From assembly GCF_014055005.1 (NCBI RefSeq), contig NZ_CP059570.1, positions 2,046,001 to 2,110,000 on the forward strand: a stretch of 64,000 nucleotides of DNA. Reading direction: 5' to 3'. Every line of letters starts with the position of its first letter. Position 1 is the stretch's first letter. Below the pieces are notes generated by a model, which saw only the letters and a program-made list of their open reading frames with translations, made no database searches and was not told the DNA's origin. The position numbers were made by a program, and so were the translations under genes. Shown here piece by piece: positions 52,003-62,200 of this stretch. This DNA comes from Neisseria dentiae (GTDB taxonomy: Bacteria; Pseudomonadota; Gammaproteobacteria; Burkholderiales; Neisseriaceae).

Positions 52003-54147
52003 ATGAGCAGCCAACAATCCGGCACCACGGGAGGAGCCGCCAATGCGGCAACATTGGCGGAAACCGCCGCAACCGGCACGCCCGGCGTGTTTTACGGCGA
52101 CGGTTCCGACAACGTGTTCCACATCAGCCACCCGCAAGAGCGCATCATCGAGCAAGCCAACCAGGGAACAGACACGGCCTACAGCCGCGTGAACTACGCC
52201 CTGCCCGATTATGTGGAAAACCTCACACTGGTGGGTAGAGATGCCATCAACGCCACCGGCAACGCCCAAAACAACGTGCTCACGGGCAACAACAACCGCA
52301 ACCAACTGCGCGGTTTGGCCGGCAGCGACACCCTTTACGGCTACGGCGGCAACGACACGCTCGACGGCGGCAGCGGCGCCGATGCCATGCACGGCGGCAA
52401 CGGAAACGACGTGTATTATGTAGATAACACCGGCGACACGGTAACCGAACTGCAAAACCACGGCACCGACACCGTGTTCAGCAGCGTGAACTACACCCTG
52501 CGGGCCTATGTAGAAAACCTCACGCTCACCGGCAGCGGCAACACCAACGGCAGCGGCAACCATGCCGACAACACCCTGCACGGCAACCACGGTAACAACC
52601 ATCTTTCCGGCAACAACGGCAACGACTCGATGTTCGGCCACGGCGGCAACGACCTGCTGACCGGCGGCAACGACAGCGACAAACTCTACGGCGGCGTAGG
52701 AAACGACCGCTTAATCGGCGGCAAAGCCGTCGGCCTGATTGAAAACAGCTTGGGCGAACTCTATTACCCCGACTTCGGCGACGGCGGCGACTATCTCGAC
52801 GGCGGCGCAGGCAACGACATCTTAATGGGCGGCAACGGCGACGACACCTATTTCTTCGCCCGCGGCTACGGCCACGACACCATCATCGACTATCGCACGC
52901 CCGGCGTAGAAACCGTTTCCGACCCCGAAGGCACCAACACCGTACGCTTCGGCGCAGGCATCCGCCCCGAAGACTTAACCATCACCGCCGCCGTTGAGGC
53001 CGGCGGCAACATCGAAAACGTTTGGCATATCGCCGTCAAAGGCAGCAACGACAAACTCACCATCCACAACCAAAGTGCCGACGAAGACCACAACCTCGCC
53101 ATCACCCGCTTCGAGTTCGCCAACGAAACCCTCAGCCCGTGGCAGCTGGCCGACCGTATCGGCATCATCGGTAACAGCAAAACCATCGCCATCGGCAGCC
53201 AAAGCGGCTACCGCATGAGCAGGGCTGATTTCGGCGTAGGGCAGGACAACGAACTGGCCGAATACCGTTTCGATATCGAAAAAGTAACCGGCGGGCGTTT
53301 GGCCTATCTTTCTTCAGACGGCCACGTTATCGAATGGGTGAAAAAAGGCCAGTTCCATTATTCCGACGCCGAAAGCCTGGTGTTTATCCCCAACCGCGGC
53401 GCCACCGAAGCTGCCATAGAATTCAAGTTCGACGGCAGCACCGCCGCACGCAGCGGCCGCATCGACGACGCCACCCATACCATCAAATTCGATTTGCACG
53501 ACACATCCGGCAACGGCGGCCGTATGCTGTTCGGCGACGTCAACGGCAACACCGTCAACGGCGGCAGCGGCAACGACTTAATCGACGGCTGGACGGGTAA
53601 CGACCGCCTCAACGGCCACGGCGGCAACGACACCCTGCACGGCAGCGCAGGCAACGACATTCTCGACGGCGGCAGCGGCAACGACAAACTCCACGGCGGC
53701 GCAGGCAACGACACGTTTATGTTTGCCAAAGGCAGCGGCCAAGACACCGTTTCCGACACCGAAGGCAGCAATACGGTGCGTTTCGGCACAGGCATCGCCC
53801 CCGAAGACCTAACCGTTACCCGCACCGCCCACCCGTGGTTTTCAGGCGAAAGCAACTGGGAAATCAGCATCGGCGGCAGCAGCGACAAACTGATTATCGA
53901 ACGGCAGAACACCGGCAAAAGCGCCGCCGTTACCCGCTTCGTTTTCGATTCGGGCACATTCGGCAACGACGTGCTCGAAGGGAAAATCTCCGAAGCCAAA
54001 CTGGCTGCCGCACTGGAAAAAACAAACGGTGCCGCAACCGCCGCTTCCGCTGCGCAAAACACCCCCGCCGCAGCTTATGCGTATAACGCCGCACCTTCGG
54101 CACCGGCCAAGCCCGACGAATCCGCACCGGTTAATTTAATCGGCTGA
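52003..54147 (+). CDS. RTX-type calcium-binding secreted protein (second copy type)
   Basis: 714 residues from the ATG at 52003, preceded by AAGGAGG. Two rounds of the unit VENLTLxGxxNxxGxGNxxxNxLxGN plus beta-roll nonapeptides (GGNDTLDGGSGADAMHGGNG) are followed by a non-repetitive centre (residues about 300-500), a further beta-roll (GGSGNDLIDGWTGNDRLNGHG) and an Ala-rich C-terminus. The module DTEGSNTVRFGTGIAPEDLTV recurs twice (a DPEGTNTVRFGAGI variant near 310) and matches the first RTX protein at 3.3-5.9 kb. No signal peptide, so type I secretion is likely. No catalytic or pore-forming domain recognised. Confidence 0.85.
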   Translation: MSSQQSGTTGGAANAATLAETAATGTPGVFYGDGSDNVFHISHPQERIIEQANQGTDTAYSRVNYALPDYVENLTLVGRDAINATGNAQNNVLTGNNNRNQLRGLAGSDTLYGYGGNDTLDGGSGADAMHGGNGNDVYYVDNTGDTVTELQNHGTDTVFSSVNYTLRAYVENLTLTGSGNTNGSGNHADNTLHGNHGNNHLSGNNGNDSMFGHGGNDLLTGGNDSDKLYGGVGNDRLIGGKAVGLIENSLGELYYPDFGDGGDYLDGGAGNDILMGGNGDDTYFFARGYGHDTIIDYRTPGVETVSDPEGTNTVRFGAGIRPEDLTITAAVEAGGNIENVWHIAVKGSNDKLTIHNQSADEDHNLAITRFEFANETLSPWQLADRIGIIGNSKTIAIGSQSGYRMSRADFGVGQDNELAEYRFDIEKVTGGRLAYLSSDGHVIEWVKKGQFHYSDAESLVFIPNRGATEAAIEFKFDGSTAARSGRIDDATHTIKFDLHDTSGNGGRMLFGDVNGNTVNGGSGNDLIDGWTGNDRLNGHGGNDTLHGSAGNDILDGGSGNDKLHGGAGNDTFMFAKGSGQDTVSDTEGSNTVRFGTGIAPEDLTVTRTAHPWFSGESNWEISIGGSSDKLIIERQNTGKSAAVTRFVFDSGTFGNDVLEGKISEAKLAAALEKTNGAATAASAAQNTPAAAYAYNAAPSAPAKPDESAPVNLIG

Positions 54148-54462
54148 CGGCAGGGGTTGCCGGGAAACAGCCCGCCGATTTCAGGAAACCTCTGCAAAAC
54201 CATCTTGAGGCCGTCTGAAATGCTCAGGCTCCGTTATTGGCTTCGCAAGCCCGGCGCTACCCCCCGCGTAGGCAGGAATAACGATAATCGGATGTTTCAG
54301 ACGGCCTAAACCGACTTGCAAAGATTTCAGGTTGGTTAAAACATTCCGTCGGCAAAACCACAGGCCGTCTGAAAACCCGTTTTAAAAACAGGTTTTCAGA
54401 CGGCCTCAATTTTTAACAAACCAATAAAGCGGAAAAGTTTATGTCCGCACAAAACAGCAGCC
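54148..54462. repeat. Intergenic mosaic module plus terminator hairpin
   Basis: 54188-54330 holds the border CCTCTGCAAAA, an uptake sequence, TATTGGCTTCGCAAGCCCGG, a degraded dRS3-like unit, an inverted uptake sequence and the opposite border. A perfect 15-base stem at 54362-54406 lies between the convergent RTX and AmpG-type genes. Confidence 0.7.
54362..54406. terminator. Uptake-sequence hairpin between convergent genes
   Basis: AGGCCGTCTGAAAAC and its exact inverse. Likely bidirectional terminator for the second RTX gene and the AmpG-type gene. Confidence 0.75.
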
Positions 54463-56007
54463 CTACCCTGCCCCGCCGTTTTTGCCGAACAGCTTTTTCT
54501 CGGCCAGATACACCAGCAGCAACACCGGCACGCCCAAGAGCGCGGTCAGCGTAAAGAAACCCGGATAGCCGATTTTATCCACCATCGCGCCCGAATAGCC
54601 GCCCAAAGTTTTGGGCAGCAGTGTCATCAGCGAGCTGAAAATCGCATATTGCACGGCGGTGAAGCGGATATTGGTCAACGCCGACAAAAAGGCGATAAAC
54701 ACCGCGCCTGCCAAACCTGCGGCAAGATTGTCGAACCCCACCGCCAAATACATAAACGCCACATCGTGCCCGCGGTAGGCCAGCGCCACAAACAGCAGGT
54801 TGGTTAGCGCCGCCAGCACCGCACCGGTCATCATCATTTTCATCAGGGCGAATTTCTGCGACAGCAGCCCGCCGAGAAAACCGCCGGCCACCGCCATCAC
54901 CACGCCGAAGGTTTTCACCGCCGCGGCGATTTCTTCTTTGCTGAAGCCCATGTCCTGATAAAACACATTGGAAATCACGCCCGCCACAATGTCGGAAATA
55001 CGGTAAACGCCGATTAAGGCCAACAGCAGCAGCGCCGATTTGCCGTAACGCTCGAAAAAATCGGTAACGGGGTGTATCCAAGTGTCCACGGCCAGCTGTT
55101 TGGGCACCAAACCGCTTTTCACGGTCAGCGCACCCACCGCCGAGGCGGCAGAGGCGGAAAGCAGCAACCGCACAGCTTCCCAACCGAACGCTGCCAGCGG
55201 GCCGCCGCCCTGCGGCAACACCTTGCCCAGTTGCGAAAACGCCGCCACAAACGCCGCCACCGACACCAAAAACAACAACAGCAGGCGCAGGTTGTCGGCG
55301 GTGGAGCGCGCTGCCGTGTGGCGTTCCGACACGGCAGGCTCGCGCATCAGCAGCGTCGTCGCCACCCCCACGCCCATCACGGCGGCCATAATGAAATAGG
55401 TTTGCTGCCAGGCCGCATACACATAAGCGTTTTCGTGCGAACCCAACCTCGCCGCTAGAAACAGCGCGCCCGCGCCCGCCACAATCATGCCCACGCGGTA
55501 GCCGGCGTTATAAGTGGCGGCCGTTACCGACTGCATCGCCACATCGTCTGCCGCCGCTTCGATGCGGTAGGCATCAATCACCACGTCTTGCGTGGCCGAC
55601 GAAAAACCCAGCAACACCGCACCTGCGGCCATATAAGTCAATGCCGTGCCGCTGACGGGGTTGACCATGGCCATACTGCACACCGCCGCAATCACCAGCA
55701 ATTGCGACAACAACAGCCAGCCGCGCCGTTTGCCCAGCAGGCGGGTCAGCAGCGGCAGCGGCAACGAATCAATCAGCGGCGCCCACACGAATTTGAACGA
55801 ATAAGCCAGTGCCGCCCAACTGAACATAGTTACCGTGCTGCGGTCTACCCCCGCTTCGCGCAGCCACAGCGACAGGCTCGAGAAAATCAGCAAAATCGGC
55901 ACACCTGCCGAAAAGCCGAGAAAAAACAGCGTAACGGCGCGGCGGTCTGTGTAGGCAGCCGCCGCAGCCAGCCAATTTTTAGAAGAAGTCTGCTGCATAT
56001 CAAGCAC
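54463..56007 (-). CDS. ampG: AmpG-family muropeptide transporter (MFS)
   Basis: 514 residues with about a dozen hydrophobic helices. The opening TLFFLGFSAGVPILLIFSSLSLWLREAG and FVWAPLIDSLPLP (with KRRGWLLLSQ) are the AmpG signature; SATQDVVIDAYRIE is the conserved second-half motif. AmpG brings anhydro-muropeptides into the cytoplasm for murein recycling. The start could be at 56007 or three codons later at 55998; neither has a clear ribosome-binding site. With ldcA nearby it suggests an active recycling route. Confidence 0.85.
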   Translation of the reverse strand: MLDMQQTSSKNWLAAAAAYTDRRAVTLFFLGFSAGVPILLIFSSLSLWLREAGVDRSTVTMFSWAALAYSFKFVWAPLIDSLPLPLLTRLLGKRRGWLLLSQLLVIAAVCSMAMVNPVSGTALTYMAAGAVLLGFSSATQDVVIDAYRIEAAADDVAMQSVTAATYNAGYRVGMIVAGAGALFLAARLGSHENAYVYAAWQQTYFIMAAVMGVGVATTLLMREPAVSERHTAARSTADNLRLLLLFLVSVAAFVAAFSQLGKVLPQGGGPLAAFGWEAVRLLLSASAASAVGALTVKSGLVPKQLAVDTWIHPVTDFFERYGKSALLLLALIGVYRISDIVAGVISNVFYQDMGFSKEEIAAAVKTFGVVMAVAGGFLGGLLSQKFALMKMMMTGAVLAALTNLLFVALAYRGHDVAFMYLAVGFDNLAAGLAGAVFIAFLSALTNIRFTAVQYAIFSSLMTLLPKTLGGYSGAMVDKIGYPGFFTLTALLGVPVLLLVYLAEKKLFGKNGGAG

Positions 56008-56066
56008 TTAAACCGCAAACACACGGTTGCATAAAAATAAAACGGCTATTGTATCAACGAAGCATA

Positions 56067-56102
56067 CAGGCCGTCTGAAAAGATTTGTTTCAGACGGCCT
56101 GT
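56067..56102. terminator. Uptake-sequence hairpin in a divergent gap
   Basis: ACAGGCCGTCTGAAA and its exact inverse, between the divergent AmpG-type and zinc-ribbon genes. Since no gene ends here, its role may be DNA uptake or insulation. Confidence 0.55.
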
Positions 56103-56206
56103 TTCCGTTTAACCCGAAAAACCGCCGAACTCCCGCGCAAACTTCCCATGCCGTCTGAAAAACCTTAAAATACCGGTTTCTATAATAAACGTCTTAAATC
56201 ACTATT

Positions 56207-56632
56207 ATGCCCATCTGCGTCTGCCCCCACTGCAAAGCACGGCTTGCCGTTAAAGATACCCAACTGAACCTGGCGCAAGGTTTTGTGGTCTGCACCAAAT
56301 GCGAAGGCCTGTTCCAAGCCAAGCACCACATCAGCAACACCCCGCACAAAGCCTCGCCCGAGCAGCTGCCCGGCGCCGCCACCGACACCAAACTGGTGCG
56401 CTCCATCGGCCCCGCCGTGCGCAACCACAAGGCCTTGTCGAAAAACGAAATCGCCGACCTGCTCGACAGCATGATTCCCGCCGAAAGCAAAAACAAACCC
56501 TCCGCCAAAGCGCAGGCCGCCGCAACCGGCACCGCCGAGCCTGCAAAAGACGGCTTTAACTGGACTTTGGCCGCACTCACCGCGCTCACCGTGCTGATCA
56601 TGCAGCTTTTCTATTTGATATTAATGCTTTGA
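56207..56632 (+). CDS. Zinc-ribbon, single-pass membrane protein (MJ0042/DUF3426-like)
   Basis: 141 residues. An N-terminal zinc ribbon CPHC...CTKC (residues 6-35), a hydrophilic linker and one C-terminal helix LAALTALTVLIMQLFYLILML place the ribbon in the cytoplasm. The family is found in beta-proteobacteria, usually with a longer tail. Function unknown. It ends one base before argA, so the two are likely co-translated. Confidence 0.7.
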   Translation: MPICVCPHCKARLAVKDTQLNLAQGFVVCTKCEGLFQAKHHISNTPHKASPEQLPGAATDTKLVRSIGPAVRNHKALSKNEIADLLDSMIPAESKNKPSAKAQAAATGTAEPAKDGFNWTLAALTALTVLIMQLFYLILML

Positions 56633-56633
56633 G

Positions 56634-57959
56634 ATGACCGCCCCTGTTGATTTTATCCGCGACTTCCGGGAAGCCGCCCCCTATATCCACTACCTGCGCG
56701 GCAAAACGCTGGTAATCGGCATTGCGGGCAGCCTGCTCTCCGGCTCCACCCTCCAAACGCTCGCCGCCGATTTAAACCTGCTCGCCAGCCTCGGCGTGCG
56801 CCTGGTTGTGGTGCACGGTTCGCGTACACAAATCAACACTCTGGCAGAAGCGCACGGCCTTACCCCGCAATACCACAACGGCCGCCGCATCACCGACGAA
56901 ACCACCCTCGCCCACGCCAAACAGGCCTGCGGCATGGTGCGCAGCGACATCGAAGCCGCCCTTTCGTTCGGCCTCTCCCAAACCCCGCTGCGCGGCAAGC
57001 CCCTGAGCATTGCCGGCGGTAATTTCGTTTCCGCCCGCCCGCTCGGCATCATCGACGGCATCGACATGGGCTACACCGGCATCGTGCGCAAAATCGACAC
57101 CGAAGCCGTGCGCCAACGCCTCAACGACGGTGCCTTAGTGTTAATCAGCCCGCTCGGCCATTCGCTCAGCGGCAAAACCTTCAACCTCAGCATGGGCGAC
57201 ATCGCCGAAGCCGCCGCCGTTGCCCTTCAGGCCGAAAAACTGGTTTATCTGGTTGAACAGGAAGGCATTTTAAACGAGCACGGGCAGGTTTTGCCCAACC
57301 TTTCCGGCCAAGAGGCCCGCGCCCTGCTAGCCGGCGGACGGGTGCAGAGCAACCAGCAAAGGCTGCTGCAATCGGCCGTAAACGCCGTGGAAAACGGCGT
57401 GCAGCGCACCCAGATTCTCAGCGGCCGCCAAAACGGCAGCCTGATTGCCGAACTGTTTACCCGCCACGGCGTCGGCACTTCCGTGGCGCGCAACGCCTTT
57501 ATGAACATCCGGCAGGCCCAAACCGGCGACATTCCCGACATCACCGCCCTTATCCGCCCGCTCGAAGAACAGGGCATCCTACTGCGCCGCAGCCGCGAAT
57601 ACCTTGAAAACCACATCGGCGAGTTTTCCGTGTTGGAACACGACCGCCGCATTTACGGCTGCGTCGCCCTCAAAACCTTTGCCGACCCCGACATCGGCGA
57701 ACTGGCCTGCCTGGTGGTTTCCCCTGAAGCGCAAGACAGCGGCTACGGCGAACTGTTGCTCGAACATCTGCTCGGGCAGGCCCGCAGCCGCAACATCCGC
57801 ACCCTCTACGCCCTTTCCACCCACACCGGCGAATGGTTTCTCGAACGCGGCTTTCAAACGGCCTCATCCGAAGCCCTCCCCCCCGAACGCCTGAGCGAAT
57901 ACCACGAAAGCGGGCGCAAATCGAAAGTGTTTGTGTATCACACGGGCGCAAACGGTTGA
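56634..57959 (+). CDS. argA: Amino-acid N-acetyltransferase (N-acetylglutamate synthase)
   Basis: 441 residues. First step of arginine synthesis. Residues 1-290 form an amino-acid-kinase-like domain (LVIGIAGSLLSG, LVVVHGSRTQI), which binds the feedback inhibitor arginine. From about residue 293 a GNAT domain follows (MNIRQAQTGDIPDITALI, then ELACLVVSPEAQDSGYGELLLEHLL). Standard bacterial ArgA architecture and length. The ATG is one base after the preceding stop. Confidence 0.95.
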   Translation: MTAPVDFIRDFREAAPYIHYLRGKTLVIGIAGSLLSGSTLQTLAADLNLLASLGVRLVVVHGSRTQINTLAEAHGLTPQYHNGRRITDETTLAHAKQACGMVRSDIEAALSFGLSQTPLRGKPLSIAGGNFVSARPLGIIDGIDMGYTGIVRKIDTEAVRQRLNDGALVLISPLGHSLSGKTFNLSMGDIAEAAAVALQAEKLVYLVEQEGILNEHGQVLPNLSGQEARALLAGGRVQSNQQRLLQSAVNAVENGVQRTQILSGRQNGSLIAELFTRHGVGTSVARNAFMNIRQAQTGDIPDITALIRPLEEQGILLRRSREYLENHIGEFSVLEHDRRIYGCVALKTFADPDIGELACLVVSPEAQDSGYGELLLEHLLGQARSRNIRTLYALSTHTGEWFLERGFQTASSEALPPERLSEYHESGRKSKVFVYHTGANG

Positions 57960-58081
57960 GGTATAGAAAACCCTAAATAGTATAGTCACAATATTTTCAA
58001 CCACATTGTAATAATCCGGATTTCTATTGCCGCAGCAAATGAAGCTTTTCTCATAACGCGTGGCAATGCCCCACCAACGTT

Positions 58082-58198
58082 TATAGTGGATTAAAATAAG
58101 AATGCCGAAGTAGGGTAAAACGATTCTTTAGCATATCGCCCAATTGCAAGTTTGAATGCAGTTATTTCATTTCGGAGTTTTTATTTGAATTCACTATA
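58082..58198 (+). mobile_element. 117-bp MITE-like element, copy 2
   Basis: Begins TATAGTGGATTAAAATAAG and ends TTTGAATTCACTATA. Same sequence as copy 3. It lies inside the transposase remnant, between the VENCFWGF and RWWGIATRYEK segments. Confidence 0.85.
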
Positions 58199-58380
58199 AA
58201 ACCCCAAAAGCAGTTTTCTACCAAGTGACGGTAACGGTACAAGATAGCGGTCAAAAAACGGCTACTCCTTGCGGTTAACCTTTGACGGGATAACGGCGTC
58301 CATTCCCAAAAAACAGCCAAATTCCTGATCGTATCAATATCATAGGCTTTATCAGCCAACAACTTGTTGGCTTCCGTATC

Positions 58381-58497
58381 TATAGTGGATTAAAATAAGA
58401 ATGCCGAAGTAGGGTAAAACGATTCTTTAGCATATCGCCCAATTGCAAGTTTGAATGCAGTTATTTCATTTCGGAGTTTTTATTTGAATTCACTATA
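58381..58497 (+). mobile_element. 117-bp MITE-like element, copy 3
   Basis: As copy 2, same orientation, 182 bases away, also inside the transposase remnant. I saw no base differences between copies 2 and 3. Confidence 0.85.
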
Positions 58498-58910
58498 CAA
58501 TTAAGTGTTTCGACAGACAGGAAATCTGCCACACTGCCTTCACTTAACACGAATTTTACCGACATCCCGTCGTTCATCACTAAATGCAGCTTGGTATTCA
58601 GTACCCTTTTGTGCGGCTCATGCCCGCATTGCCGCCTTTGGCTCCCTCCACATAGAGATGAACTTTAGATATGGGTGGCATCAATCACTCCATATTTTTC
58701 TCCCGAAAGGATGAGTACCAGTTTCGTCCAAATACCTTTGTTGTACCAACAAGATGAAGCGACGGTGGGTGTTGCTCCAGCCGCCGTAATAGGGCGGCAG
58801 ATCACGCGATGGTGCACCGGTGCACAGTATTCAGAAAACGGCATTGATGTATCGCCTGTTATCCACCGCCTAACCACCTCAGCTACCTTTGTGCCTGGGT
58901 AAGTTGTAGG

Positions 58911-59291
58911 AAAAGGTCGAGTTGTTTACACAACAGGCTTCATTCCCAGCCTGTTATGTAAACAACTCGACCTTTTCTAGCTCTAAGGTATTTTTGCAAA
59001 GCTCTCGCGCTTTACAAAAATTTCGGCCTGAGACCTTTGCAAAATTCTTTTAGGCACCTAAAACACTTCCGTCATGCTCTGGCTTGGCCCGAGTATCTGT
59101 TTGTTTTAGAAGACAAAGAGATACTCGGGTCAAGCCCGAGTATGACGAAATATCATACATTCAGGATTAAAACGACTTTTTTGCAAAGGTCTCGGCCTTT
59201 TACTTTTCGGCAACCCGCGTTTGCCGCCTGCCGGTTTCAATATCCGTTAGAATGCAAGCCATAATACATTCACAATTTATCCGTCCCCATC
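58911..59291. repeat. Intergenic inverted repeats and mosaic module
   Basis: 59030-59196 is bounded by GAGACCTTTGCAAAA and TTTTGCAAAGGTCTC and holds an imperfect inverted repeat (CGTCATGCTCTGGCTTGGCC against GGGTCAAGCCCGAGTATGACG) around TTTAGAAGACAAAG. It directly precedes the RND gene, with no mtrC-like or acrA-like gene. No convincing promoter was found. Confidence 0.65.
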
Positions 59292-62200
59292 ATGGCTCAC
59301 TTTTTTATCCGCCGCCCGGTTTTTGCCTGGGTATTGGCGATTTTCATCACCTTTGCCGGCGCTTTGTCGCTGTTGGCGCTACCGCTGGAACAGTATCCCA
59401 ATATTGCGCCGCCGCAGATTTCGGTGGTGGCGCGCTATACCGGCGCGTCGGCCGAAACGGTCAACGATTCGGTTACGCAGGTTATCGAGCAGCAGATGAA
59501 GGGGCTGGACGACCTGATGTATATGAGCTCTACCGCCGACTCTTCGGGGCAGTCGCGCTCCACCCTCACCTTCGAGCCGGGCACCGATATCGATGTGGCG
59601 CAGGTGCAGGTGCAAAATGCCTTGCAGCAAACCCTTTCGCGGCTGCCCAACGAAGTGCAGGAGCGCGGGGTAACGGTGACCAAAGGCGGACAGGACAATC
59701 TGGTTACCTGGATGTTCACCACCGATGATCCCGATGTGTCGCGGGTGATGATCACCGATTATCTGGCCAGCAATCTGGTGGATGTGTTGGCGCGCATCGA
59801 CGGGGTGGCGGAAATCACGCTCTACGGCAGCCCCTATGCGATGCGCGTGTGGCTCAACCCCGATAAGCTCGAGGCTTACCAACTGGTTCCCTCCGATGTG
59901 GTGGCGGCGATCCAAAGCCAAAATGTGCAGGTATCGGCCGGGCAGCTCGGCCAGCTGCCGGCGGCGGCAAACCAAATGCTCAACGTGCCGATACAGGCGC
60001 GCGGCAAATTTTCCACCGTGGCCGAATTTGAAAACATTATTTTGAAAAGCACGGCCGGCGGCGCGGCGGTTACGCTGAAAGACGTGGCGCGGGTGGAATT
60101 GGGCGCAGAAAGCGCCGACGTGCAAAACCGGCTCAACGGGCGAGAAGCCGGCGCGTTCGGCGTGGTTCTGGCCGACAATGCCAATGCGCTGGATGTGGCG
60201 GCGGCGGTGGAAGCGCGTATCCGTGCCATGGAACCGGGTTTTCCCTACGGCATGAAAGCGCAAACCAGCCAAGACAGCGTGCCGTTTGTGAAAGCCTCGC
60301 TGGAAGAAGTGCTCAAAACGCTGCTGGAAGCGGTGGTGTTGGTGGTGATTGTGATGTATGTGTTTTTGCAGAGCTGGCGCGCCACACTGATTCCCGCCGT
60401 GGCCGTGCCGGTGGTGCTGATGGGCACGCTCGGCGTGTTGGCGCTGTTGGGCTATTCCATCAATATGCTGACCATGTTTGCGCTGGTGCTGGCCATCGGC
60501 CTGCTGGTGGACGATGCGATTGTGGTGGTGGAAAACGTGGAGCGCGTGATGCACGAAAAAGGGCTGGACGCGAAAACCGCCACCGAAAAATCCATGCAGG
60601 AAATCTCATCGGCGCTGGTGGGCATCGGCATGGTGTTGTCGGCGGTGTTTGTGCCGATGGCGTTTTTTCCCGGCTCCACCGGTGTGATTTACCGCCAGTT
60701 TGCCGTTACCATTATCGCCGCCATGGGTTTTTCGGTGCTGGTGGCGCTAACCCTTTCGCCGGCGATGTGCGCGCAGTTTTTGAAAGCCAAAGCGCACAAC
60801 AACCCCGGCGGCGGTTTGTTCAGACGGCCTTTGCGGGCATTCAACCGCGGTTTTGAGCGTGCGTCGGCATGGTATGGCGCCACGGCGGGCAAACTCTTGC
60901 AGCGCGGCAAAATCATGCTGGCGGCGTTTGCGGGCATTTTGGCGGTGTGTGCCGCCCTGTTTGTGTGGCTGCCCACCTCGTTTCTGCCCGAAGAAGACCA
61001 AGGCTTTCTCTCGGTGAGCATCACGCTGCCGCCCGGCGCCACCGATGCGCGCACCCAGAAAATCGTGGCCGAGCTAACCGACTACTTTATGCAGCAGCCC
61101 GAAGTCGCCACCGTTCACGCCCTCACCGGCATACGCGGCAGCCAAGGCTACGGCCAAATCACCTTGCGCCTCAAACCGTGGGACGAGCGAACGGGCGGGG
61201 AACACACTGCCGCCGCACTGGCGCGCCGTATCGCTGCTGAAATGCGCAAACGCACCGATGCGCGCATTTTCGTGAGCCTGCCGCCGGTGGTGCGCGGCTT
61301 GGGCTCGGCCGGCGGGGTGAGTTTTATGATCAAAGACATGAACGGCGCAGGCTACGATGCGCTGGTGGCCGCCAAAGACCGCTTCATCGAGCTGGCGCGC
61401 AACAGCCCTTATCTGGACAGCGTGCGCACCAACAACCAAGACGCCCGCACCCAGCTGAAGGTGGATTTGGACAACTTCAAAGCCGCCGCCCACCAAATCG
61501 AACCGGCGGCCGTCAACCAGCTGCTCAACAACGCACTCGGCGGCACTTATGTGAACGACTTCATTCACAACGGCCGCATCAAACACGTGTATGTGCAGGC
61601 CGATGCGCCGTTCCGTATGCAGCCGCAGGATATCGGCAACTGGAAAGTGCGCAATACGGCCGGGCAGATGATTCCGCTTTCCGCCGTCAGCACCATCCGT
61701 TGGGACATCGCACCGCCGCAATTAATCCGCTTCAACGGCAGCCTCGCCATGGAAATGCAGGCCGGCGTGAAAAGCGGCGCCAGCTCCGGCGACGCCATGC
61801 GCGAAGTGCAAAACATCATGGCGCAATTACCGAACGGCTTTGATTACGAATGGACGGGCGCTTCGCTGCAAGAGCAGCGTGCCGGCAGCCAAGCGCCGCT
61901 GTTATACGCCATTTCGATACTGTTTGTGTTTCTCTGCCTGGCGGCGCTGTATGAAAGCTGGAGCGTGCCGTTTGCCGTGATTCTGGCCGCCGCATTGGGC
62001 GTACTCGGCGCACTCGCCGCCACCTCGCTGCGCGGCCTGAACAACGACGTGTTCTTTCAGGTGGGTCTGCTCACCACCGTCGGCTTGGCCGCCAAAAACG
62101 CCATTCTGATTGTGGAATTCGCCATGCAGCTGCAAGCGCAGGGCAAAACCGCCTTTGCCGCCGCCGTCGAAGCCGCCCGCCTGCGCCTGCGCCCGATTGT

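Larger units (their letters stand above)
57980..58930 (-). pseudogene. IS5-type transposase remnant, split by two MITEs
   Basis: Read on the minus strand from about 58910, pieces follow in order: an N-terminal WRDLP-like part and KGIWTKLVLILSGEKYGVIDATHI (58670-58740), a damaged middle, the stretch LLADKAYDIDTIRNLAVF with YRYRHLVENCFWGF (58200-58362), and RWWGIATRYEKSF (58030-58075). These are the usual IS5 catalytic-region segments. Two identical 117-bp elements (58082-58198, 58381-58497) interrupt it and several stops are present. A 20-base inverted repeat (AAAAGGTCGAGTTGTTTACA) around 58911-58975 may mark an IS end. Confidence 0.7.
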
